From contig CM034598.1 in NCBI GenBank assembly GCA_020091685.1, positions 15,402,483-15,466,482 of the forward strand: 64,000 bases of DNA. The letters run 5' to 3'. Every line of letters begins with the position of its first letter. The stretch's first letter is position 1. Positions 23,225-35,744 of this stretch are shown here, piece after piece. This DNA comes from Lutjanus erythropterus. Its lineage: Eukaryota; Chordata; Actinopteri; Lutjaniformes; Lutjanidae. A model generated the notes under the pieces. It saw only the letters and a program-made list of their open reading frames with translations. It had not been told where the DNA came from and searched no databases. The position numbers and the translations under genes are program-made.

Positions 23225-23582
23225 ACTGAGCTGTTCGCAAAAATTAATTTATTTGCACTGAAAGTGTTTTGAGATGGTTAACGTGAAAAAAACAAATATT
23301 TGTGGAAATTCAGTTCTTTACACACTAAATCAAAACATGATTGCAACCACTGCTGTTTGAGAAGATGAAGTACAGCTCCCTGTTAACTGCTGGTAACTAA
23401 CATACGCGCTGTAGACAGGCCGAGTGCTGCGCTGCCTTCATAGCTGAGTTCTGCCCTTTTTGCACCATCAACTTCATGGTAAGTGTTATTTAGAAAATCA
23501 AATTTTTACATTTTTAATCGATTCACAATCTTCCACGTCCACATCGCAATGCTTCTAAGAATCGAGTACTCCACCCACCCCT
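23225..23582. mobile_element. hAT-like terminal fragment (reverse TAGGGGTGGGTGGAGTACTC end)
   Basis: Its right edge is AGTACTCCACCCACCCCTA, preceded by TTTTTAATCGATTCACAATC and CACATCGCAATGCTTC. An end reading TAGGGGTGGG followed by ATCGATTMWW is typical of hAT-like fish elements. No partner end is visible on the left, so the start given is only where the style changes. Confidence 0.4.
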
Positions 23583-23842
23583 AATACAAATGTCAACAAA
23601 CCTACGTCCTTCACATTTTTTTTCAAGAACATGCCTTACCGAACGTCATGCTCTCCCCCATTCTCCTCAGTAGTGAGGGGTTTTTTTAATGCTCTAATTA
23701 TTTCCTCACTGTTTTAACAACAAAAGCTAGAAAACTGTCCTCAGTCTCTATTAAGTGGAGCGTTTAGAGACTGACTTGTGAGTCTATGAGTTACCCAACT
23801 TTATGAACATGCCAAACTAAATTTCTGGAGTACCCCTTTAAG
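23583..23842. mobile_element. possible TTAA-bounded element fragment (right end at 23841)
   Basis: The segment ends GGAGTACCCCTTTAA, whose reverse TTAAAGGGGTACTCC has the TTAAAGGGG style of the TTAA elements at 29414 and 48213. A left TTAA partner was not found, so this is tentative. Confidence 0.3.
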
Positions 23843-24462
23843 CACTTAAAACAACATCAGTTTGAATGTTGACTTATATGTTGAATAATACACTGTATTG
23901 TGAAGGGAATATAAACTTGTTACGTAAGCTTTCAATTTCCTCTCACAGTCTTCATTCCAGCTTAATGAGAGATGTGACTGTGAGCTCTGAATTATTAGTA
24001 AGTGGATGTTTGAGATAATTTCGTTATGATTGGCTGGGCAGCCTTGAGTTTGGATTCCATTTAGGGAATACAAAATGTTTGTTAAGGTTAAGGTTTGGAT
24101 AATGGCTTCATCATGGTTAAAAAGAAAAGAAAAAAAAAAATCACAGTTTGTGACTTGCACCCTGAGCTGAAAATGTGCATGCTCATCCATCACTTTGACG
24201 TCCATCTCCTCATGTTCCACTACATTATCTCAGTTCCTTTACAGCAACTGTCTGCGTCACTTACTGTGTGTTGTTTTTGTGTGTGTATTTTCTATTAAAG
24301 ACTCATTTGCCATTTAGGGAAATGCATTTTCTCAGTAAGATCTCTTATCTTTGTACTGTAAATATGAAGCTACTGCCAGCAGCGGGTTGGCTTAGTGCAA
24401 AAAACAGAAACAGGGAGAAACAACAGTAAGAAAATCCTTCTACCAGCAAAATTAACACATTG
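23843..24462. other. non-coding; minus-strand frame not credible
   Basis: The 124-codon minus frame at 23846-24220 has no recognisable domain. It runs through an A-rich tract (24120-24140) giving F/S-rich residues. I do not call it a gene. Confidence 0.45.
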
Positions 24463-25184
24463 TAGGTCTGCACAATTATGGCTGAAATGATACTCACATT
24501 ATTTTGATGAATACTGAGATCATGATTATTTCATTATTCATCATGATTTGTTATTGAATTTAGGGACTTTTTTTTCACAATGCTTTCACTTCCAAGTTGT
24601 GCTGCTGCTAATGTACAAATCTGTGCATCAAAAAAGACTGGTCCTTACTCGCAAACTCACACTCACCTGGAAGAAATGTGTGAATAAAACTGTCCCACAA
24701 CTTTTCATTAAACTATCAGAGCACCCCTTTATCTCTCCCACAGTGCTACATTCCTTAACACATTATACAGCATTTGCTGTTACTGATTTGTGACTGAACT
24801 GATGTTGGACAAGAATGAGGACTCAGTCAGGTAATGTCAGCAGCATTATTCTTCTTGGCCTTCATGCATTCATCATACGAAAGTTTTTTTGGTTTTTTTC
24901 AGATGGTTGAACAAGTTAGATGTGTTGTTTTGCAGTACACACACAAGTCTCATGCACTCTTTGCATATGATTTGTTCATGCTTAACATTACTTGCCATAA
25001 TCCAAAATACAAACAGCGGACGATCACTGGTTTTGAGGGACTTCATTTTCTGTTCCAGACATTTGATTTTCCAATGCACAGGGCATGAATTTTAAATGTC
25101 AACATCTCAGGCAAACATGTTAATTTAATAGTGGGAAGCCAAAATTGTGACCGAGAATAACATTCAGTTAACTGTGCAGCCCTA
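24463..25184. mobile_element. non-autonomous hAT-like element with TAGGKCTGCAC ends
   Basis: The left end TAGGTCTGCACAATTATGGC and the reverse of the right end, TAGGGCTGCACAGTTAACTG, share at least 14 of the first 16 bases, so both termini of a 722-bp element are present. TAGGGCTGCAC is a common hAT terminal motif. The flanking 8-mers (ACACATTG, ATTCTATC) do not match, so the target duplication has decayed or a junction was rearranged. The two overlapping plus-strand frames at 24834-25095 show no transposase features. Confidence 0.7.
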
Positions 25185-28100
25185 ATTCTATCTTGTTTGT
25201 TTAATCCATATTGTTTGTGTTGGTTGTTGTAGAGCGTGCATTTTGTTGTGGTTGTATTTCTTTGTCAGTTGCCACAGAAACAAGAGGAATTTCCAAAAGT
25301 ATAATAAACAAAACTAACGAACTATGTGCATTGTTTTTTTTTTTTTATCCATTGTGCTTATCTTAAACTCTTGTCTTCTTGTCACAGTTGCAGAGTGAAT
25401 GTTTGTGTTGGCAAACTTTACCAACACATAATGTTTCATTGTGTTAATAAACAACTGCAATCAATCACACCTCTCTCATCTCACAACAACCTCTTCACCT
25501 TTGCCTCCACCGTCCAGCCAAAACAAGGACGACGACAACACAATGGAGCCTCAGAGTATATTAAGTCTACAGGTGCTCAATATCAGTGATGAAGAGCCTG
25601 TTTTTTTTTTTTTTTAATTAAAACAATGGCTGCATTCTTGGCTGTCCTGGTGGACGCAGAGGCGATGTCCAGGTTGACATTCTTCATCGTTTCCTCGACG
25701 CATGCTGCGCTACCTTGAGGGCCTTGAGCGGCCCGCATATTTTCCAAGCAGCACATCCTCAACAGTGATGGAGGAGATTCCAGCGGCTTATAGGCAGCAG
25801 GTGTGAGGCCAAGGCGGACTTTCCAAGGATGTAAAGTCAATGGAAGACTCATTAATGTCCTTCCCCTACCTCTGCAAACAAAAGGACTGGAATGCAGGAG
25901 GATGCCTGTCGACATGCCACAGATGGAGGAGATACGGTCCTCTGAATAGGATACTGATCACTGGTCAAAGATAGTTTACACACTGGGGGCTCACTGGGAC
26001 TTTTTCAGCTGGGCCTTAATACAAATAAAAACTGAAAACTGCAGGAATAACACCCCTTCACAGGGCTTTAGGGATTCAATGTTTGTCCCAAGTAGACAAT
26101 ACAATAATTTAAAGCCATCCGGTCGTAACTGTTTCTCAATTTATCCATGTGGTGAAAAATTCATTTAAATCAGTGGAGAGGATTTGAGGGAGGATGTATT
26201 TGTTTATAAACTGGTTAAACTTCAAGAGAACAAAGAGCAGTCAGCAGAAAAGGGAACATATTACCACTTTCTGTGTCTGCCGTCTGACTCTAACCACATT
26301 TTAAATATCTCCATGGTGATTGCTGGAGATGGGCTTAAGAGCTGAAATTGCACATAATTGCTCTATCTCAGCTTGAGTGAATTTTCAGAGGACTTAAAGT
26401 GCAGGGAACAAACAACGAAGCTCTTAAACAGCAAAACAAGGACAGGGGAAAAAAAGCAATTTTGTCAACAACACATGTGAGTCCCTAAAATATCATCATT
26501 TGGTTTATGATTTTATTTTTCCTCATAAGCCAAAGGATTGTTCACTTTCTGGACTGTAACTAACAACTAAACAAATATCTCTGTTTTTATCAGATACAAG
26601 GTCCAACAGTATGGATGGTTCTTTAACAAAAGAAATTTGTCTGAACTAACAAACATACAGTTATAGATATATAGAAATATTTATTTTGGGTAGACTCCTC
26701 TGTTCACGAAAACCCTAACAATGTTAGTTCATGTAAAACCATGGACAGCTGCACCTAACACACAAGTCAATACAATCTGATCATTGTACCTGTACACTAC
26801 CCGCCCAGTGCAAACTGGAGACGAGACAAAGGAAACAAGATACCAATGTACCTGAACACACCTCAATTTATGACCAACCCATCCATGGGTACACAGACAG
26901 TCACAAGTGCATGTGCTACCTACACACTGTAGGTGCTGGGCATGAAATGCACCTAGCAATGTTGCACTACACTGTCCATCAGGTGTAAGACAGGGCCCTT
27001 AAGGACTAGTACCAAAGGTAGAAGCAGTATGATGTTATAATGCAAAACATCAAAGAGATGAGATTGGAGTCAGAGACTGCAGTCTGCATCTCGTCTTTTA
27101 GCAACAGTCAGCACTGGTCTCCTCTAACCATTATGCTAAACCATGATATTTCCCAAACTAATACGAACTAGTTTTGGATGCCAAAACTTAACCAGACCTT
27201 CATCAAATGAGATGACAGATCAGGAAACTGTCATATGCATCATGCTTTGACCAATCTAGAGAAACATGGCAACACCTCTATGTCAATTCATTCTACCACA
27301 ACATTTATCCAACCCTCCCATTAATTGTCCTTATTTCTGTCTGCTAAATATTATTGTAGACAGGAATGACAGCATAAGAAAAGACAACTACATTGCTTTT
27401 GACAACAAACATGGTTCTGCAAACTTAAAGTTTGTGATGCACACATGGAGTAAATTTTTATGACAGTCAGACTGAGGAGCTGACCTGTTGTCCAGCTCTT
27501 TCAGTGAAAGTCAATCATTAGCTTAAATCTTGGTAAAGTCATTTCTGTGTATGTAAACACACAAAATGAAATCATCTGCACATACTTGATAATTTACTTC
27601 ACACTTGTTTTTTGAATTCACTTGTTTATACTGTAGCTACATGAGCAGAAAGAGACCAAATTCAAACATAAACACAGTTACAAATACTGCAAAAAAAAAT
27701 TAACAGCTCTGTGTCTGTGGTGTTGTCTTTACACTGAGTATTTCTGCAGCCTATTTGAGAACAAACATCTACCTTTAGACTGGTCACCATGGCCACTGGA
27801 GTGGCCTCAGCTGGCTTGTCAAGGTGTTTTAATGGGGCCTGTTGATGGATGAGTCCATTACTGTACCACAGCATGCTGTGTCACCTCCAGCTGCACGCAG
27901 CACTGGCACGTTCCCCTCCCCATCAGGGGATGTTGTTGTATTGTTTGCACTGAAGGAAATGAATATGTTTAACAACAACAAACAAACAAAAAATATCTCC
28001 TGCAGAAATACTTCCTCATGATAAGAGAAGCGTGTGATTACAGTGAGCGGCCGTGGGATGAGGCAAGCCTTGTTGACCACAGCGACGATGAGGCCTACAT

Positions 28101-28799
28101 CCTGTTAGAGATGGCCTCGACATGAGGCTGTGTCCTGAGGATCCAGACCACAGCATCCAGGCTGAAAAGAGGTCAGGCAGCTGCTCTTTCATTTGAACTG
28201 AACTGCTGAAGCAGAGCAGCGGTGAGGAGAGAAAAAAGGAAAGTAGAATTGGCTGAAGTAAAGCCACCACAACAAACAAGGTATGGCCCAGATCGAGGTG
28301 CTCCCCCATCGTCATCCTGCACGCTATCTGAACCACATTAGTCAAGCTTGAAAAGCCTCTCCCTGCTCCCCACAAGACCACTGAAGATGGACGAGGAGCA
28401 GGGAGGCAGATGAAATGCAGGTAAAGCAGAAAAAAGAAGAAAGAGACTCAAAGTTACAACTTTTTCTGCTCAGTTTGAGACAAAGGCCAAGACTTTGAGA
28501 CAAGACTTTTTGACTGCATGCAGCCACATGGGCTCAATCACTAATAAATCCCAGGTGTTGGTGTCTGTGAGGTGTTAAATCTAAAGGGTCCTGCCCTCTG
28601 TGGCCTCGGGGCAGCGCTGAGCTGTACAGGGTGGAGGACCCCAGAGACCTGACTGCACTGTCACACAAGATCAGATGTTGCATTTATTCTGTTGCTTGAA
28701 ATTCAAAGTATAGGGCTCATTTGTTTTACTAAAAGATAAACTCCAGTGGTAGCAGAATTATTAAGAATTATATGTGTTATTGTTTAAAAATGTTTAGAT
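25185..28799. other. mostly unique non-coding stretch
   Basis: T tracts lie at 25333-25346 and 25601-25614. A CTAAACC-like repeat fragment lies near 27115-27205. The minus frames at 25583-25915 (110 codons), 27829-28080 and 28016-28381 (121 codons) have no domain and overlap one another in different frames. A possible small inverted-end repeat at 26735-26985 is described under rejected items. Confidence 0.45.
27115..27205 (+). repeat. interspersed repeat fragment, 'CTAAACCTA' family copy 2
   Basis: TATGCTAAACCATGATATTT, CCCAAACTAATACGAACTAG and GGATGCCAAAACTTAACCAG follow the word order of 7590-7665 with substitutions. Confidence 0.4.
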
Positions 28800-29092
28800 T
28801 AAATTGAGTTATTAGTTTCAGTATTAGTTTCGCTGTTTTTATTATGAAATGGGGGGTATTTGTCTGGGGCAAGATTCATGACGTTCAGAGTTGGTATTAT
28901 AATACAAACACCATTCAAACAAAATTAACCTACAGTCATATAAACATCTCAGTCTCTTTAGTTTTGCAAGTATATCATTTCATTTCCTTTTGTCTTCTAA
29001 AGTCTAGTTTCTATCTTCATTGCGGTTCACTAAAATGTTTTTTCATCTCTCGATTTTAGTTTAGTTTTAGTTAAATATAATAACTTTGACTG
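28800..29092. mobile_element. TTTTAGTTTAGTTTTAGTT-type repeat, copy 1
   Basis: The left part has GAGTTATTAGTTTCAGTATT. The middle has TTGGTATTATAATACAAACA and ACAGTCATATAAACATCTCA. The right part has GATTTTAGTTTAGTTTTAGT. The same three blocks occur in order at 54100-54205 and 54820-55150. Superfamily not determined. Confidence 0.55.
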
Positions 29093-29413
29093 GTGCACAA
29101 CATGCTGGTTTTTGTAGTAAGTGTGTCAGTGTGTTACTGTGTGTTTGTGTGTGCATGAGATGCATGCCCATGAAAATGCTGAGGGGCATTCACTCTCAGA
29201 TTAATACAGCTCCACAGCCTACCATCAGGGGTCCAGTGAAAAGGGTTGATAAAAAATTTACCATTGTACAATAAATTTTTCACCGACAAAAAATTGGACT
29301 GTGCCAGTTTGTAAGGGGCCAGTAAAGGAGAAGATGTTTGGGTCAAGAGGATTTATAAAACCTGAAAAACAATTACGTCATTACCTCCAAAACAACATTT
29401 GTTGATGCTTAAT
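29093..29413. other. non-coding spacer with TG-rich patch
   Basis: A TGTGTGTTTGTGTGTGC patch lies near 29136-29155. Nothing else is recognised. Confidence 0.4.
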
Positions 29414-30101
29414 TTAAGGGATAGTCCAAATTATTTAAAGTGGAGGTGTATGAGATGCTGATCAATAGTCAGTGTATACCTACAGTAGATGGCGCTCAGC
29501 ATTTCCCAAATTTAGAGAAGCAGAGAGGAGTACCAACATCGATGCTATGTACTGCTGTGGAGTGACAAAGGGATTTCAGCAACTTAAGTTCCATCTAAAA
29601 AAAAATCATTATCAAAGTACATACTATATTTAGAATATTTTAATAGCTTTACTTTGCCATCAGATTGGCTTTGCCTGATGGGAAACTCCTGTTATATAAG
29701 CCAAATATTGCTTTTCAAACCAACCAAACTCCATGGGCAAAAGCAGTTATTTTCCCTCACAGAACACAGGAATTGCTGGCGTACCGCTGTCTCAATCTAT
29801 TAGCTTGTTTGTGTTTTTGTGTGACTTTGGCGTTTTAAAAGGATAGTTCGGTCACACCATAATATAGACAAACTAACAGATTAAGGCAGCGGTAGACCAC
29901 CAACTCCTGTTTTCTGCTAGGTGAAATTACTGATTTTGCCTATGGAGTTTGGTTGGATTGGAGAGGGTGATATTTGGATTGTACAACAGCAGTTTTCTAT
30001 CAAAAAAGGCTGTGTGATGGCAAAGTGAAGCAGTGAAACTAAGCTAATACACTGACCATCAAGAACAACCCTAGATCAAATAATCCAGACTGTCCCTTTA
30101 A
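29414..30101. mobile_element. TTAA-bounded fold-back element or tail-to-tail element pair
   Basis: The ends read TTAAGGGATAGTCC at the left and, reversed, TTAAAGGGACAGTCTGG at the right, with TTAA at 29414-29417 and 30098-30101. Internally 29646-29825 is the inverted partner of 29851-30031 (for example ACTTTGCCATCA, CCAACCAAACTCCAT, TACCGCTG on both arms), around a 25-bp spacer. The spacer itself contains TTAAAAGGATAGTTC at 29835, an extra copy of the terminal motif. The region may therefore be one long palindrome or a 267-bp element (29835-30101) inserted against an older relative. The family is shared with 542-1265. TTAA targets suggest a piggyBac-like source. Confidence 0.7.
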
Positions 30102-33100
30102 TTGAATATTTTCTGCTGCCTTAATTGTTTATCTTCCCTTAATTGATTAAAGAGCTCCCATTGTTTGCACATGTTGCCATTTTTAGAGCGGGAACAAAAT
30201 AGAACATGACTGGAGGGAGCAAATATCATTCATCTCTGCTGATTAGATCTGCAGTGAACCAGGATATGAAGCTTGAATGGATGTGGTCAGGAGACTCCTA
30301 AATTACCTCTCTGTTCAACTCTGAGGCCTACAATAACACACTTTAAATTCATTCCTTTAGGCGAACTCACCAATGCAAACATGTAGATTGAGATGAGAAG
30401 CCAATTTCCTTTTCCAATTAGGCCTTTCATTTAGTTTTACTCCAGTTTGTTGCGTTTGCCAAAAACCTGCAGCTGCAATCCAAACAGAAATCAAACAGAA
30501 ATAAATCAAACATATCTCGGTGAGTGTGGAGCACATTTGTTTTGGACTACAAACTGTTTAAATGGTGGAGGAATGTGCCATGCACATTTACAGTCTGTTA
30601 CAGCCTGATGTGAAACAAAAAGTACTGCAGTTTTAGTCGTGTATAGAGTATTTGTTGCAGGCAAAATCGTGAGAAACCAAGCCCGACTAAACCCAGCTGA
30701 ACCCCACTGAACTGTCGGGCACCTGTTTTTCTGCAAACGCCAGCGAGCTTTTGCACCTCACAATAACACCCTCCACTCACAGGCAGTCCATCTCTCCCCT
30801 CCCCCAATGCTGAAATCTTGTCCTCAAGGGATTCAGACACCTCTTATCACAATTCCTCTGTCCTGGATTATTCCCATCCTGCGCAGTGACTAGTGGGTGC
30901 CAGCAGGCCACGACTGCCGACACAGATGGGAGTCCAGGCCTGTGATGGCTTCCATATGTCACATCACACTTGTGAGTCTGTGCTTTTTTTTTTTAATGTT
31001 TTTCTTTCCATCTCTCATCTCTTTCTCTGTTTTGCTCTTTAAAGCAGCCTGAGCAGGGAGGGAGAGGTGAGTGCCGCCGAGGTTGGAGAGGGTCAAACGC
31101 AATGCCCATTAATACATTTCAGTGTGAAGCAGGGATTCAGCCCCAGCTTGGGGTCTACCTTTTGCTGAATGATTATTGAGAGGTTAAAGACTGCAAGGTT
31201 AAAACGACCACATTTTACTGCCAAAAAGCCAACGGGAGATAATTTGTACATTTTGGAGTGCCCTCGGTGTCCACTGGGGCCTTGGAATTGGACCCATGGT
31301 GAGATTTCCCACCATAACTCCTTCTCCCTTTAACTGTCACAGGCTTGAGACGTCTTAAAGCCGCCCTGGGGACACTGGGACTTGGCTCCATGTTGTTGTA
31401 TGGTAAATATGAACTAATCGGAAGCTGAAAAGCATGCTTTGACATTGCAACACTGGGAGGTTTTCCCAGCTTGACTGACACACGAGAACGCTAATATTCC
31501 CTGTCTGATTATAATCCCTGTAGTCGACCTCATTAGCCAGGCATCCGCATTGAACCCTGGCTGAGCAGGGTCCAGGAGCTCAGCTGTCAGTCAACACCTT
31601 TTTCTTCAAACAAAGGGCATCAGGGAGAAATAATCCAGCTCTCCCTCTCTGGAGCTTATGAACAGCCTGTTTTGGGATTTGTGTAGACGTATGCATGCAA
31701 GCATGAACGCAGTTATGACACGTCACCTTGGTTTCTAAATGTTTTGGGACAAAATCAAACAGAAAAGCTTAAATACACATGTGAAAGAAATAGAGAAAAC
31801 GGATATTGGTCTCAGGAGTTGAAAATCCTGTCTTACTCAAAGTGAGGTAATTATTTTCAGTTTCTTTATCAGTGCACTTTGACATGCAGAACATGGCCCA
31901 GATCTCTGCAGGAACGGTCCAAACCAAAACCCTCCCTGGTTTTCGCTCTAAACCTCTCCCATGAGCCCCCACACAAAGTAATTCATTGTATAAAGCGCAC
32001 ATGTTAATGCATGTTAACACTGATACGTTCAGGTTCACATCCTCAAAGAATGCAATAAAGCCTCCACTTTCCATACTAAAAGAATTAGCTGAATTCCTCG
32101 AGGTTCAGATTCTGGACAAAGGTTGGTTTGAGGTTCCCCTGCGAACTTTGTGCCGTCTTTCTGTAGGTGTCCCTCCATTCATCCCAAACACATCAGCATT
32201 TGAAGCAACATGATTTTAGAGCCCTCGTCTCGACAACATGGAGTGAAATAACAACCTATAAAGTGACACTGGCTACGGGCAGTCTGCCGCTTCAAAACAC
32301 AGAGCTGCCAAGGTGATTTACGGCGTGCTCACTTTTCCTGAGGGTGACAGCGGAGACGGAGAGGAAGAGTGATTCAGGCCTTTGTGAGTTCTTCTCATAA
32401 AAGGTTGAGCGATGAGACCCCACTGCTCTCATAACATTCCTTTGTTGTTTAGGTAACATACCCAAACAGAAAATGATATGCCATTTATGGCATTCGTCGT
32501 GTCACCAAAAACTGACGCCGCTCGTCTTCATAAAGGAGAGCAGAAGTGGCTTTTCATGGGAAATTCACACGGACTGACAACTTTAACATGGATTGCAGTG
32601 AAACAACAAACAGTTGTCCTTGCACTAATTCTATCATTTCTGGGGCTGCCCCCCAAAAACAGAAGATTTGAATCATCAGTCAGAGACCCCTCAGTTGATT
32701 GAGATTCTTCCAGTTCACCATTGTACAAATAACATTAAATAACAGGATAAATCAATCAAGAATTATGGATAAGGGTAATCATATATATCATATATTTTTT
32801 ATATTTTTATATTACATATTTTTAGATTTTTTACTTCTGTTTTTTAACGGAGCAATGCAACAGAATGTCAAGCCGTAAACTTTACAAACTGTGTCTAAAA
32901 ATCACCACAAATGGAAAAACTAACTGTTGTGGAAGTGGAAAAGAGTGATGAAATGGAATGCAGGCGACTTGCTGCAGCCACTTCATCCCAGCGCACCACA
33001 GAGTGTGCAGGTATATGATTATGTCTGTTATTATGTGTCTGACAACATTATGAACATGATCGCTAAAGAGAGAAGCCTTCTTTTAAAGAGTAAGATATGT

Positions 33101-34541
33101 TTTGTTTAATGAGAAACTAACCAAACTCACTTTGCAAAACTTTTCACATCATCATCAGCTCATTCGACAGAACAAAATAAAACTCACTTTGTACCATGTG
33201 CAGTTTTCATAGGCACTATTCACTATTTTGACCTAAAATCTTAACTATCAATGTATATATTATTCTCATAACACCAGCTTGCTGAGCAGGGACACCTAAT
33301 ATAGCAGTTTGCCTCAAGAAGTATTCTATGTACTAATTTTGTTTGCAGTATAATAATGATGTTGCTAAAATAAAGCTCACAAAGACTGACTGATGTGATG
33401 TGCATTGTTTCAGAAATATGAATCAAGATATAGAGTCCCTAGAAGTGAATGATTCTACTTTTTCCAGTGGTAAAACAAACTCATGCAGGCTGATATAGGA
33501 ATTTAGGAATTCCTAAATTAAGCATATATTGGCCAAATCTCATTCAACTGAAAAAAAAAACTGTTAGTCGGGTACAGCCCAAATAATCTTCCTTGTCTGC
33601 GTTCTCTGTCTGCATTTTGTAACTTTATAGCTCAGCAATATGGAGAAAACTGTGACTGTGCCAGTCCTTTTTCTTAGAGTTGAGAGAGTGCCACAGACAT
33701 GAAAAACAGACAGACGATAGACAGATGGGCAGTCTGAGTGTAAGAGAGCTTTTTTTATGTATCTGTGTGTAGCCTGAACCGAACCCACATCGCCCCTACA
33801 AACAGGCATGGGAGGCCGGCCACGCTGCTATGTTAATATGAAATGCTGCAATGCCAATAGTGCAGCGTGGTGGGCTGCTCCTTACTCCCTCATGCCTGTG
33901 CACTCAACGTAGCACTGCTGGACCGCCGCCTGGGAAACAGATGGCAGGGAATAACACTGTCACCCACCCTGAACACTGACATCCTGGGCCAGGCCTCCGC
34001 CACGCACTTTGCTATCTGTCTGTTTGTATCGCCTGTGAAATCCCCCCCTTATCCTGAGCCACCAGCAGATTAGGAGATATACATGAGTGAAACTGACTGG
34101 ACAGCTGAGCCCCATTAGCCAAACATACGCTTCCATTTTGCAATGAGTCCGTTTGCTTGAGGTTGTTTAAGTGGCCTAGGCGGGTCTGATGGGTGGGCGT
34201 TGTTTTGGGTTTAGGACAACCGGACAGATGACCAGTGAGCCTGACCCCACGTGAGCTCTTCAAGAGCTGGAATCTGAAGACAGGTCTCCTTATTACTCCC
34301 TATTGTCTGGATTTAGACAATTAGAAAATTAACTGGTTAAGAGGCATCAATTGGTCCTAGGATTAAGACCAACTGGAAATGCTGAAATGCTTCAGATTAG
34401 AAAAAGATTACAGAGACAACATAATGTTCTAACACTAATTTAAAGCAAAATAAGCCTCCTTACACCAAGGCAAAGCTGACATTTGATAATGAAGCTACAG
34501 TTCAAGGTCAAGTTGTCCAAAAGAGCAGAAAAGGCTGGGAA

Positions 34542-34542
<1 letters not shown>
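30102..34542. other. mostly unique non-coding stretch
   Basis: No gene is recognised. The minus frames at 30598-30840, 31215-31481 and 31769-32074 (up to 101 codons) have no domain and no supporting codon pattern. The stretch 32779-32850 is AT-only in large part. GC is locally higher at 30700-31600, with no CpG island evident. Confidence 0.45.

Positions 34543-34570
<28 letters not shown>
34543..34570. repeat. T homopolymer, 28 bases
   Basis: An uninterrupted run of 28 T. It could be the A-tail of a minus-strand retroelement, but no recognisable body follows on the left, and it could be simple slippage. Its length is also prone to assembly error. Confidence 0.9.
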
Positions 34571-34575
<5 letters not shown>

Positions 34576-34757
34576 ATATTAAAATAAAATTCATTTTTAC
34601 ATATGTCATACAGCATTGTATTATCATCCATAATTTAATGTATGTGTTGGATTTGTAATATAGATATTAAATGTTTACAATGTTACCGGCTATTTACAGG
34701 TATCAGTGACTGGCATGACAGGAATGTTTTTTCTTACAGCTGCACTAATAAAAGTTT

Positions 34758-35193
34758 TAGGGATGCACAATAAATACGGGGCCGATAATTTATCAGCTAA
34801 TATTGGTTTATCCAGCTATATCAGTCTATATTGGTATTAGCGCTTAGCAAATAAATATCAGCTAACTAATATCTAATTTAAAAAGCTGTCAGAGCATTTA
34901 ATTTGAATTCTTAGGCCAATTCACTATTAAAGTTAGACTATATTCGTGAAGTTCTTGTAATGTACTGTACAAAAACATCTGAAGAGTCAGAACTGCTCTT
35001 TGCTTTTGTTGTAACAGTGATGTCAGCTAGATTTGGTTCAGAGCTTTAACATAATAAATCATCTATCTTTTCTCACTATATCCCAGTCTTACCCTCAGAC
35101 GTCTATAAACTACAGGTTATATGAACTTCTTTTAAAAATACGATTTTTCGATTATCGGTATTGTTTGAAAGAAATCCATATCGGGCATCACTA
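34758..35193. mobile_element. non-autonomous hAT element with TAGGGATGCAC ends
   Basis: The left end TAGGGATGCACAATAAAT and the right end ATATCGGGCATCACTA (reversed TAGTGATGCCCGATAT) are diverged inverted repeats of the TAGGGATGCACCGATA type. Words such as CCGATAATTTATCAGC and GATTATCGGTATTG inside both ends are typical. The flanking 8-mers AAAAGTTT (34750-34757) and AAAAATGT (35194-35201) agree at 6 of 8, consistent with a decayed hAT 8-bp duplication although A-rich. The 436-bp length excludes a transposase. Confidence 0.7.
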
Positions 35194-35219
35194 AAAAATG
35201 TTCTTTATTACCAGTGGAT

Positions 35220-35586
35220 CAGATGATTATGTAAGATTTAAGGGGGTTTATTGGCAGAATATGGCAGAAATGGAATATAATATTCATAAGTATGGTTTCA
35301 TTAGTGTATAATAACCTTAAAAAAAAGACCTGTTTTCGTTACCTTAGAATGAGCCATTGATAACTACAGAGGGTGCAGGCCCTCCTCCATGGAGGCTGAC
35401 ACGTTGCACCACTGTGTTTCTACAGTAGCCCAGAATGGACAAACCAAACACTGGCTCTAGACAGAGCCTTTCACATTTTCCACCATAGTTTCTCACACAC
35501 ACTTGGAGGGGGAGACTGAAATGAGTTGTTTGCTGTCTGCAAAGTCAGTGCTGGACATCACTAGATCCTACACACTAGTCCTTTAA
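35220..35586. mobile_element. TTAA-type short element, copy 1 (left end eroded)
   Basis: The right end CACACTAGTCCTTTAA and interior words (TTATTGGCAGAATATGGCAG, GAATATAATATTCATAAGTA, GTTTTCGTTACCTTAGAATG, TACAGTAGCCCAGAATGGAC, ACACTGGCTCTAGACA) recur in order at 48213-48523. TTAA closes the right end. At the left only ATGTAAGATTTA remains of the inverted partner. The element abuts the hAT element at 34758-35193. Confidence 0.75.
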
Positions 35587-35744
35587 GATGTCACATTTCC
35601 AAGGCATAAAGAAGGTGTTTGGGGAGAAACATTTTAGGTAGTCAGGACTGATGACTCACTTCAATTCTGTAGCATTTCTTACACAAGGAAATATAATGTG
35701 GCATGCATTCTCTAAATGAAGTTTTTGAATTCATCTGGATAGAC

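Noticed and set aside
23846-24220. 124-codon minus frame
   Set aside because: There is no domain, and it crosses an A-rich tract. There is no similarity to a transposase or other known family.
24455-25192. 8-bp target duplication around the element at 24463
   Set aside because: The flanking 8-mers ACACATTG and ATTCTATC do not match.
26735-26985. small element with ATGGACAG/CTGTCCAT inverted ends
   Set aside because: The inverted words are only 8 bases long and the arms do not extend. This is too weak to call.
28016-28381. 121-codon minus frame with hydrophobic middle
   Set aside because: It overlaps other minus frames, and the hydrophobic stretch comes from a CT-rich DNA strand. No conserved motif was seen.
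31215-31481. 88-codon minus frame rich in Ser, Pro and Lys
   Set aside because: There is no recognised domain, and no splice or codon evidence. The local GC rise is enough to explain it.
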